From the NCBI GenBank assembly GCA_937891015.1, contig CALAPY010000034.1:1-43784 (forward strand): 43,784 nt of DNA, read 5' to 3'. Position numbers and translations under genes: made by a program. Each line of letters starts with the position of its first letter. The stretch's first letter is position 1. The notes under the pieces are model-generated. The model was not told the origin of the DNA and made no database searches. It was given only the letters and a program-made list of their open reading frames with translations. The DNA is from UBA2108 sp002713215. GTDB lineage: Bacteria > Bacteroidota > Bacteroidia > Flavobacteriales_G > Salibacteraceae. Below are positions 9,001-15,675 of the stretch, in pieces.

Positions 9001-9750
9001 CTATTTGATAACTACTACCTCCAGTTTAGGTATGTTTACTTCTGTGCTCGACGCTGTTACCTCAAAGTCAACATATACAGGCTCTATTCCGTTGGCACAG
9101 TATAAACAGTCGGAGTAGGCAAAAGCCCGGTATTTACCTGGTCTCAATTCCGTAAAATGATAAGACCCATCAGAACTTGACCGAACGTCATCACTGCTTG
9201 TGGTACCTTCTCCATAAACCAGGTATACCCGTTGGTTTAGTAGTTGTCCAATACTAAGGGTATCTCCGTTATTGCCATTTATAAATATAGCGCCCAGGTT
9301 TCCTTTAGCCGTAGCTACACCTCCTTTTCCCGAGCCTTCACAATACCTATTGCCGTACAAGTCAATCTTCAACTCTCCAACACTTACATTTCTATCTTTC
9401 TTACCTATTTCAACAGATTTTGATACTTCACGAAATCCTGTGGAACAAGTATCACACTCGGATAGGATAGATACACGATACGTACCAGGGTTAAGGTATT
9501 TAAATTCAAATTCACCGTTTGTTCCGGTTCTCATGTCGTCGTCGTAATAGGTTCCGCCACCATAAGAAATAAAAATACGTTCACCCGGTGCTCCGGATAT
9601 TGCTCGAATGGATCCGTTTTCTCCACAGTAGAATGTGGCCACAACAGCTCCTTTAAGTGTGGATTTTCCACCCTTTCCTGCCTCCTTTTTACAGGAGAAA
9701 AAGAGCATTGAAACCATAATTGAAGCACTAATAATAATCGTCTTTTTCAT
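9001..9750 (-). CDS. Lipoprotein with two SdrD-B/CarboxypepD-like repeats
   Basis: A 249-residue lipoprotein (lipobox LFFSC, then KKEAGKGGK). It consists of two tandem copies of about 95 residues. Each opens GKGG...KG, has an IFISYGGGTYYDDDMRTG or VYLVYGEGTTSSDDVRSS segment, a GxFxFxxLxPGxYR motif (FEFKYLNPGTYRVS; YHFTELRPGKYRAF) and a cysteine pair (SECDTCSTG; SDCLYCANG). The G-x-F-x-F-x-x-L-x-P-G-x-Y motif is typical of SdrD-B/carboxypeptidase-regulatory beta-sandwiches. Each Cys pair could form a disulfide or bind metal. Second gene of the operon, 37 bp after the lamin-tail gene. Function unknown. Confidence 0.82.
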   Translation of the reverse strand: MKKTIIISASIMVSMLFFSCKKEAGKGGKSTLKGAVVATFYCGENGSIRAISGAPGERIFISYGGGTYYDDDMRTGTNGEFEFKYLNPGTYRVSILSECDTCSTGFREVSKSVEIGKKDRNVSVGELKIDLYGNRYCEGSGKGGVATAKGNLGAIFINGNNGDTLSIGQLLNQRVYLVYGEGTTSSDDVRSSSDGSYHFTELRPGKYRAFAYSDCLYCANGIEPVYVDFEVTASSTEVNIPKLEVVVIK

Positions 9751-9787
9751 ACTAGTTGTTTAATATCGTTTTGTATTAACTGCTGGA

Positions 9788-10525
9788 CTATTGCTTAACA
9801 ATTTTATAAATATTCTTTCCTATTTGTAATTCATATTTCCCTGGTTCCAGTCCGCCCAGGTCTATCATACCGGTTTGATCTTCAATCTTAGAACGATGGA
9901 ATACCTGATCCTTGCTATTTCGAAGTATCACCCTTACCATTTCACCGGTATCGTTGTATACTACAAAGCCTGATTTCTCCGCATTTACATGCAATTTAAT
10001 CTTTTGCTTATTGGCCTTGGTATAATCAAATCCAAGAACCTGAGTAGAAAGGTTTTTCTTACCGATGGATACATTCATGTACCTTTTTTCAGTACCACCG
10101 TCAGGAAACAATCCATAGCTTATGTCTCGATATTGCCTTTTGAATTTTAGTTTATGAATAAGGTTCCCCTGCTTGTCTGATAAGTAAAGGGTTTCTCCTT
10201 TTGAACTTAGCTTGAAATTAGTGTGAAAACCTCCCTTATTTGGTTGGTTATCGGCCAGTACCAACAAAAAACCTTTGCTTTTGATAATCACATTTTTTGG
10301 GATGGCCCATTTGCTTAGCATGGTTTTGTCATCGGAGAGGAAATATCCGCCAACATTCATATTCTCCGAACTTCCATTGTAGATCTCAATCCAATCCTCG
10401 TACTTACCTTCCTGGTTTTTTACCGCCGTTTTATTTACAGCAAGAACCTCATTAATAAAAAGGGATTGGCCGATTCCACTTACCGAATAAAAGCCAATGG
10501 TTAGAGCAACAATAATCTTTTTCAT
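9788..10525 (-). CDS. Secreted lamin-tail-domain protein
   Basis: First gene of the operon. After a signal peptide (1-20) comes a lamin-tail domain (about 21-135) opening FINEVLAVNKTAVKNQEG, then DWIEIYNGSSENMNVGGYFLSDD, KWAIPKNVIIKSKGFLLVLAD and FKLSSKGETLYLSD. In bacteria this domain is often fused or adjacent to CotH kinase domains and is found near VTC and DUF4956 genes (family knowledge). No CotH domain is present here. The C-terminal about 70 residues (MIDLGGLEPGKYELQIGKNIYKIVKQ region) resemble the last strands of a T9SS sorting domain, but the N-P motif is missing, so that call is weak. Confidence 0.83.
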   Translation of the reverse strand: MKKIIVALTIGFYSVSGIGQSLFINEVLAVNKTAVKNQEGKYEDWIEIYNGSSENMNVGGYFLSDDKTMLSKWAIPKNVIIKSKGFLLVLADNQPNKGGFHTNFKLSSKGETLYLSDKQGNLIHKLKFKRQYRDISYGLFPDGGTEKRYMNVSIGKKNLSTQVLGFDYTKANKQKIKLHVNAEKSGFVVYNDTGEMVRVILRNSKDQVFHRSKIEDQTGMIDLGGLEPGKYELQIGKNIYKIVKQ

Positions 10526-10726
10526 ATATCAGTCAACAAGTCGTAAAAGTAAGGTAAAGCTTTTATACTGTCATTCAAATTACATAAAACTGGAATATTT
10601 TTTATAAACGGAAAACACGGTTTGATGAATTGACATAGGCACTCAAATTTTGTAATTCAACAGGTACTTTTAAAACAGTTACTCTGGATTGTTACTTTAG
10701 CCATCTATTTATAAAACATTAATTGA

Positions 10727-11404
10727 GTGTTAATAGCCGAACAAATTCTTTCATTTATTCTTAACCTCGAAAGTCCTATTTTGACGTTAGACGAGGTTGT
10801 TACCATGAATCCTTCTCTTAATTCTGAAACTCGCGAATTGATTCGTCAGTTTTATACCAAATATTATGTTGATGATAACAAACGAATGGCATTTATTGGG
10901 ATAAACCCAGGGCGATTAGGTTCAGGATTGACAGGTATTGGCTTTACTGATCCGGTTAATCTGGAGAAGGTGTGTGGAATTCCTAATTCATTCGACAAAA
11001 AGCATGAATTGTCTTCCAGGTTTATATACGATATGATTGCTGAATTTGGTGGCACTGATAGTTTTTATAAACATGTATATATTACTTCGGTGGTCCCATT
11101 AGGTTTTACCAGAAACGAGATTAATTTAAACTACTACGATATTAAAGAATTGGAAAATGAGCTCATTCCTTACATTAAGGAACAATTCGAGAAGCAGATG
11201 CCATTCCTGCGAAGAGATGTCGCATTTTGTATAGGGAGAGGAAAGAACTTGAAATTCCTCGAGAAGTTAAACAAGCAGGAAGGCTACTTCGAAAAGATTG
11301 AAGTTTTGCCTCATCCAAGGTGGGTTATGCAGTACCGGCTAAAACGGAAACAAGAGTTTATTGACGAATTTGTTCGCGTTATTTCATCTTACTGCGTAGA
11401 TTAA
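10727..11404 (+). CDS. SMUG2-type DNA glycosylase family protein (DUF4918)
   Basis: Protein of 225 residues in the uracil-DNA glycosylase superfamily. The N-terminal active-site-like motif is FIGINPGRLGSGLTGIGFTD and the C-terminal loop is LPHPRWVMQYR; both match the DUF4918/SMUG2 pattern of GINPG and HPRW. It probably excises damaged or deaminated bases in base excision repair; the substrate range is unknown. The start used is GTG at 10727 because no ATG lies upstream in frame before the conserved helix. A weak -7-like TACTTTAG is at 10693-10700. It converges with the pseudouridine synthase gene (5 bp between stops). Confidence 0.85.
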   Translation: MLIAEQILSFILNLESPILTLDEVVTMNPSLNSETRELIRQFYTKYYVDDNKRMAFIGINPGRLGSGLTGIGFTDPVNLEKVCGIPNSFDKKHELSSRFIYDMIAEFGGTDSFYKHVYITSVVPLGFTRNEINLNYYDIKELENELIPYIKEQFEKQMPFLRRDVAFCIGRGKNLKFLEKLNKQEGYFEKIEVLPHPRWVMQYRLKRKQEFIDEFVRVISSYCVD

Positions 11405-11409
11405 TTGAC

Positions 11410-11991
11410 TTACAACTTCAGTAACCGAATAATTTGCTTACTCTCCACTGATTTTAGTTCACCAACATCCAGATCTTCAAGTCTCATTTCTTCAATACCA
11501 ACCCTTACTAACCTTAAACAAGGATAACCCACGGCAGCGCACATTTTCCTCACCTGTCGGTTTTTTCCTTCAATCAGCTTTAATTCAATCCAAGAGGTTG
11601 GCACCGATTTACGGAACCGAATAGGAGGGTTTCGTTCCGGCAATTGAGGCTCGTCTATGCTCCTTACTTGTGCGGGGAGAGTATCGTATCTTTTCTTTCC
11701 CACTTTAATGTTTACCCCTTTTTCCAATTGAGTAATTGATTGCTTATCAATATTTCCTTCTACTTGGGCATAATAGGTTCTGTTGTGCTTATTGTTTGGA
11801 TTTAATAATTTGTTATTCAGTAATTTATCGTTAGTTATTAAAAGTAAACCTTCACTATCTTTATCCAACCTTCCTACGGGGTAAACATCCTTTTCAAGCT
11901 GTATCAATTTTGCCAGTCCAGGGTTATTTCCTTCATCCGTAAATTGGCTCAAATAGCCAAATGGTTTGTAAAAAACGTAGTATTTATTCAT
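11410..11991 (-). CDS. RsuA/RluE-type rRNA pseudouridine synthase
   Basis: Compact pseudouridine synthase (193 residues) without the N-terminal S4 domain, as in RluE. It starts directly with YVFYKPFGYLSQF, carries the catalytic-aspartate motif VGRLDKDSEGLLLITND, and has GKNRQVRKMCAAVGYPCLRLVRVGI near the C-terminus. It would isomerise one uridine in large-subunit rRNA by analogy with RluE; the exact position is not deducible. ATG at 11991 is preferred over an in-frame TTG at 12018, which would add nine unconserved residues. It is divergent from the XRE/S24 regulator, with the paired palindromes at 12045-12076 in the shared intergenic region. Confidence 0.88.
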   Translation of the reverse strand: MNKYYVFYKPFGYLSQFTDEGNNPGLAKLIQLEKDVYPVGRLDKDSEGLLLITNDKLLNNKLLNPNNKHNRTYYAQVEGNIDKQSITQLEKGVNIKVGKKRYDTLPAQVRSIDEPQLPERNPPIRFRKSVPTSWIELKLIEGKNRQVRKMCAAVGYPCLRLVRVGIEEMRLEDLDVGELKSVESKQIIRLLKL

Positions 11992-12044
11992 TAGTTCAAA
12001 AGTGTTTAAAAATACCAATCATCCTATTTTGTAATCAACAAAAA

Positions 12045-12057
12045 CTAATTATATTAG
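12045..12057. promoter_or_regulatory. Operator 1: CTAAT-TAT-ATTAG
   Basis: Perfect 5-bp inverted repeat with 3-bp spacer, in the divergent region between the pseudouridine synthase and the XRE/S24 gene. It is a near-copy of the site at 12062-12074, centre to centre 17 bp. Confidence 0.6.
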
Positions 12058-12059
12058 CA

Positions 12060-12076
12060 TACTAATAATATTAGTA
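12060..12076. promoter_or_regulatory. Operator 2: 17-bp perfect palindrome around CTAAT-AAT-ATTAG
   Basis: TACTAATA-A-TATTAGTA is an 8+1+8 perfect palindrome whose core (12062-12074) repeats operator 1. It ends just before the TTGAAT hexamer at 12078, where a dimeric repressor could control the neighbouring promoter. Confidence 0.62.
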
Positions 12077-12077
12077 A

Positions 12078-12105
12078 TTGAATTAACCTTTTGGAAGTGT
12101 ATAAT
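12078..12105 (+). promoter_or_regulatory. Candidate promoter TTGAAT-N16-TATAAT for the XRE/S24 gene
   Basis: TTGAAT (12078-12083) and TATAAT (12100-12105) are separated by 16 bp, 35 bp upstream of the ATG at 12141. This resembles a classical sigma70 promoter rather than the TAnnTTTG type expected in Bacteroidota. A strong AAAGGAG (12126-12132) lies 8 nt before the ATG, which is also unusual for this phylum. Confidence 0.4.
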
Positions 12106-12140
12106 ATGGTTGTCAAAAGGAATAGAAAGGAGCTGAAATT

Positions 12141-12941
12141 ATGTATATCGCAAAAAACCTCAAGTTTATCCGCAAACGAGAAAATCTAACTCAGTCTGAT
12201 TTTGCCAAGAAAATTGGAATCAATCGCTCTCTGGTTGGAGCCTACGAAGAAGGTAGGGCGGAGCCAAAGCTTAAGACCTTGATGACCATTGCCAAACTAT
12301 TTGCCTATTCACTGGATAGCCTTGTAAGTACTGAACTGGAGAAAGTGAAGAACGATGACATTTATAGGGTAGATGTGCCTGGTAATTCATTACGCATTCT
12401 TCCGATTGCAATTGATCGGGGAGAAGATCGGGAGTTGGTGAGCCTGGTTCCCATTAAGGCTGCGGCTGGTTATACAGCTGGATACGGAGATGTGGACTAC
12501 ATTGAGTCCTTGCCCAGGTTTATGATGCCTTTTCCGGAATTACCGCAGGATAGAACCTATCGGGTATTCCAGATTCAAGGTGAGAGTATGTTGCCGCTTC
12601 TTTCCGGCTCATACATTCTTTGTGAATATGTACAGGACTGGAAATCCATTAGAAGCGATGAATGTTATGTGTTGCTTACCAAGGATGATGGGGTTGTGTA
12701 TAAACGGGTTATTAACCGAATCGATGACGGTCAGGAGTTGCTTTTAAAATCGGATAACCCAAAGTTTGAGCCTTTTGCGATTCCTGTTGATCAGGTATTA
12801 GAGATATGGAAGGCAGTTGGGTATACCAGCTTTCAGTTGCCTGATGGGAATTACCAGCCTGTCGGAATGCAGGAACTTACCCAATTGGTTATGGAAATGA
12901 AGCGTGAACTGGACGATATTAGGCCAGGTAGGGTGAATTGA
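12141..12941 (+). CDS. XRE-family repressor with S24 (LexA-like) domain
   Basis: Cytoplasmic DNA-binding regulator of 266 residues. Residues 4-60 form a helix-turn-helix (LTQSDFAKKIGINRSLVGAYEEGRAEP). Residues about 100-240 form an S24 peptidase-like domain with Ser149 in QGESMLPLLSGS and Lys188 in VVYKRV, the LexA/UmuD Ser-Lys dyad. An Ala-Gly pair in KAAAGY (A109-G110) sits where self-cleavage would be expected, so it may be an SOS-responsive, self-inactivating repressor. Two CTAAT-N3-ATTAG palindromes 65-96 bp upstream are good candidates for its own operators. No dinB or umuC gene is adjacent. Start is supported by the AAAGGAG ribosome binding site. Confidence 0.87.
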   Translation: MYIAKNLKFIRKRENLTQSDFAKKIGINRSLVGAYEEGRAEPKLKTLMTIAKLFAYSLDSLVSTELEKVKNDDIYRVDVPGNSLRILPIAIDRGEDRELVSLVPIKAAAGYTAGYGDVDYIESLPRFMMPFPELPQDRTYRVFQIQGESMLPLLSGSYILCEYVQDWKSIRSDECYVLLTKDDGVVYKRVINRIDDGQELLLKSDNPKFEPFAIPVDQVLEIWKAVGYTSFQLPDGNYQPVGMQELTQLVMEMKRELDDIRPGRVN

Positions 12942-13017
12942 TGTTAGAGAGATATTGAGTTTTAGATCAAGGATATTAGATACGTTTCATCCAATGCTAT
13001 TCTAACAATGATTCCTT

Positions 13018-13025
13018 TAGTTTTG
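13018..13025 (+). promoter_or_regulatory. Bacteroidota-type -7 box (TAGTTTTG)
   Basis: Exact TAnnTTTG match, 29 nt before the ATG of the lipoprotein at 13055. No convincing -33 TTG was seen. Confidence 0.4.
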
Positions 13026-13054
13026 CGTTAAAGGTTTAAAAATCCAATTAATAC

Positions 13055-14518
13055 ATGAATCGCTTTATCATTTTCACCTTCGTACTTAGTTTTTTGATAT
13101 TTTCTTGTCAAGAGTCAACCAGTCCAGAAAACCAATCGAGTCGGGAAAACTCAAATAATCAATCTGGAATTAATAATTCAGACACGCAAAGTCAGAATCA
13201 GCCTGAACAGCAAGATTCTTCAAGAGCTTCTATTACAGCTAATGATTGGACCGAATCCTTTGCTAATCATTCCATGACCTACCAACCGGTAGACTATTCT
13301 TCGTTAAAACCCAAGCGGCAAGTTTTTAAGATTTCTGGTACCAATGACAACATAATAACGACAAAAAACGGGGTCGATTTTTTTGTTCCTGCCCAATGCT
13401 TTATCAACAACAAAGGGGCCGTAGTTAAAGGAGAAGTAGAAATGCAAATTACCGAATACCTTGATCAATTCGATTTGGTTGCTAACCGACTCACTACTAC
13501 TAGTAATGGAGAACCGCTTGAGTCGGAAGGCATGTTCTACATTAGGGCAATTTCTGAAGGTGAGGAGCTTTCGCTTAAACCTTATTCTGAATTGGTAATG
13601 CAATTACCTAGAGAGGTAGATACCAATATGAGGATATATGCTGGTAAAAGAGACCGAAACAACCAACTGAATTGGGAGCGCGACCCTTATTCTACTCAAC
13701 CTTATCCCTGCATGGTAACGGTTGGTGGTAAATATGGTGAACTTACCAAAGACTTTTTTGAAAACAATTTTCGATTTTCCAAGAAAAGCATGCTTAACCT
13801 CCTAGACAGCTCAATGGGGTACTCGGTATCGTTTGGTAAAAAGGGATACGTAATAGGTACCCATGTTTGTGATAACAGTTTTAATGAGGATAGGAATGTG
13901 GCCTGCAGTAGGTTTATGGAGCTTGCTGAAGTGTTGAGGGACACATTTCCAGACCAATTAAACAGAAGCATAAAAACGGAGTTTAGCTTTAAACTTATGC
14001 AATATGATAACTATAAGGCCTACCGCGAGGCCAAACGACAAGAACGCCTTGAGTTTGAAGCAAAACTAAAGCATGAGGAAGAAACCCGTGAGATGCAGCG
14101 TACCATAGGTGAAGCTCTTCGTGAAGATAAAGCCATTGAAACTTTTTATAAAAAGAGGAGAAGTTTTTTTATTGGCAACTTGGGGCCTATTAATATCGAC
14201 ATGAAACTTGCTCCTGAAATTCCCAGGGGCGACGTCATTATTGCTGATGAAGAAAGATGGAAAGATTATCATTTGCTTGTAAAAAACAGAAGGGCACTGT
14301 TTTTAGCAAATTACTCGGTCAAGGGTAACTACCTTTTTTCCAACCTACCACGCAATAAAAATGTTACACTTATTTCGTCTTACATGAAAGATGGTCAAAT
14401 CTATTTTGCCAGTACAAATTTTAAGACCAAACCCAATACTGTGATTTCATCCTCTGATCTAAATTTCAGGCAATTGGCGAGTCTTGAAGAGCTTAAAGAG
14501 GTGATTAATTCGCTCTAA
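13055..14518 (+). CDS. Lipoprotein paralogous to the C-terminal regions of the 5212-6957 protein
   Basis: Protein of 487 residues with a lipobox ending at Cys18 (FLIFSC), then a Ser/Asn/Gln-rich linker (about 20-65). A beta-rich domain (about 85-215) contains VDFFVPAQCFINNKG and GEPLESEGMFYIRA, matching VYIQPNSFVDQNG and GELLESGGMLKISA in the OmpA-type protein. A charged helical part (about 330-370) leads to a C-terminal domain with DVIIADEE and a final helix (LEELKEVINSL) matching DVIIADND and the FAEIKKILADF end. So the two are paralogues that differ in cell-envelope anchor. Function unknown. It converges with the second bestrophin gene (8 bp between stops). Confidence 0.83.
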   Translation: MNRFIIFTFVLSFLIFSCQESTSPENQSSRENSNNQSGINNSDTQSQNQPEQQDSSRASITANDWTESFANHSMTYQPVDYSSLKPKRQVFKISGTNDNIITTKNGVDFFVPAQCFINNKGAVVKGEVEMQITEYLDQFDLVANRLTTTSNGEPLESEGMFYIRAISEGEELSLKPYSELVMQLPREVDTNMRIYAGKRDRNNQLNWERDPYSTQPYPCMVTVGGKYGELTKDFFENNFRFSKKSMLNLLDSSMGYSVSFGKKGYVIGTHVCDNSFNEDRNVACSRFMELAEVLRDTFPDQLNRSIKTEFSFKLMQYDNYKAYREAKRQERLEFEAKLKHEEETREMQRTIGEALREDKAIETFYKKRRSFFIGNLGPINIDMKLAPEIPRGDVIIADEERWKDYHLLVKNRRALFLANYSVKGNYLFSNLPRNKNVTLISSYMKDGQIYFASTNFKTKPNTVISSSDLNFRQLASLEELKEVINSL

Positions 14519-14526
14519 GCCCAAAG

Positions 14527-15582
14527 TTAGAACTGGACACCAGCTGGTGCTGGAAATTGTTCAGGAATTTCATCGGGAGATTCTCCAAGATTCTGTCTTA
14601 AATCAATTTCAATTCCCCTTGCGATAGTGGAAATTGGGACATCGTTGGCTGTCCCTTCAAAAGGGTTTTCACCGGTTCTGCCAATCCGTTCCATGGTATG
14701 AAAGATCCAGGACACCGCGACGTAAAAAGGAATGGATAACCAAATAAAATATGTGCTGATCATGGGATAGCTCTCACTCATATTGTTGCCAAGTTCTGAA
14801 AACTGAGGCACCATAGCCAGGGGGAGCATGAGCAAAAATATCCACATAAAAAAATGATTCAGTGTCGCAAAGTGCCTGGGGTAGGGAAAGTTTTTTATTC
14901 TTTCGCTTTTGCCTTGTAAGGTAAATAGCTCCTTTACCATACCTTCTAATTCCAGGAATGAAAATTCCCATATAATTCCTCGCTCCTTAAGCTCTCTTAG
15001 ATGATGGGATTGCAGATACAAAAGGGCTGTTTGTTTGTTGCCTTTATTCTTAATGTATTGAATATCCTTATCGGAAAGATAGGGAAGGAGGTCGTTATCG
15101 AGGGTAGATTCCTGTTCTGGAGTTTTAATTCCCCATTCCTGGTTGGTACGGTGAGAAGAAGTGGTTTCCCAGGGTTTTAACACGCGCATGGCGTGTCGTA
15201 AAGCGGTCATCCAAGCTATATGCCTGTAGGTAAGTACTTTTATTTCCTTTTGGAGTTCTTCGTCCGACACCGATTGTTTTGCGTACTCGTTAGTAACCAT
15301 GTCCTGAATTGCCATTCCAAAAGTTCTTGACGTATTTACTATGCCGCCCCATATTTTGCGAGCCTCCCAAATTCTACCGTATGAAGCATTATTCTGGAAG
15401 CCGATTACAAAAGCTACCGCCGTACCGATCAATGCTAAAGGTGTCCACGGAATTTGAAGCCAATCTAGGTCTAGAAAATAGAATGCAGTTGCCCAAGCTG
15501 CTCCTATGGCGATAAATGTAAAAGTTTCGAAACGAGTCCAAAGGACCATTGCCTTGGCCGAATATTTACTTTGTGTATACAT
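14527..15582 (-). CDS. Bestrophin family ion channel (copy 2)
   Basis: Second bestrophin (351 residues), paralogue of 2712-3743. Shared landmarks are the N-terminal helices (TFIAIGAAWATAFYFL; WLQIPWTPLALIGTAVAFVIGF), NASYGRIWEARKIWGGIVNTSR, the C-terminal helix pair (FMWIFLLMLPLAMVPQFSEL; MISTYFIWLSIPFYVAVSWIF) and TGENPFEGTANDVPI. The ion is unknown. Differences in the pore-lining region (IPWTPLALIG versus IPWLPVSVIG) suggest the two copies are not redundant. The neighbouring lipoprotein is itself a paralogue of the OmpA-type protein near copy 1, which suggests the pair was duplicated together. Confidence 0.88.
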   Translation of the reverse strand: MYTQSKYSAKAMVLWTRFETFTFIAIGAAWATAFYFLDLDWLQIPWTPLALIGTAVAFVIGFQNNASYGRIWEARKIWGGIVNTSRTFGMAIQDMVTNEYAKQSVSDEELQKEIKVLTYRHIAWMTALRHAMRVLKPWETTSSHRTNQEWGIKTPEQESTLDNDLLPYLSDKDIQYIKNKGNKQTALLYLQSHHLRELKERGIIWEFSFLELEGMVKELFTLQGKSERIKNFPYPRHFATLNHFFMWIFLLMLPLAMVPQFSELGNNMSESYPMISTYFIWLSIPFYVAVSWIFHTMERIGRTGENPFEGTANDVPISTIARGIEIDLRQNLGESPDEIPEQFPAPAGVQF

Positions 15583-15675
15583 AGTTAAGTGTTAAATCAG
15601 AACATAAAAATAGATTTTCTATACCAAAAACGAATACTGAAAACATGAAGAAGGGAATACGTAATCCTATACTGA

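Noticed and set aside
9788..10000. T9SS sorting domain on the lamin-tail protein
   Set aside because: The last strands look similar, but the N-P-containing opening and conserved Gly/Lys positions are missing.
11992..12018. TTG start for the pseudouridine synthase
   Set aside because: It adds nine unconserved residues; the conserved fold begins right after ATG 11991.
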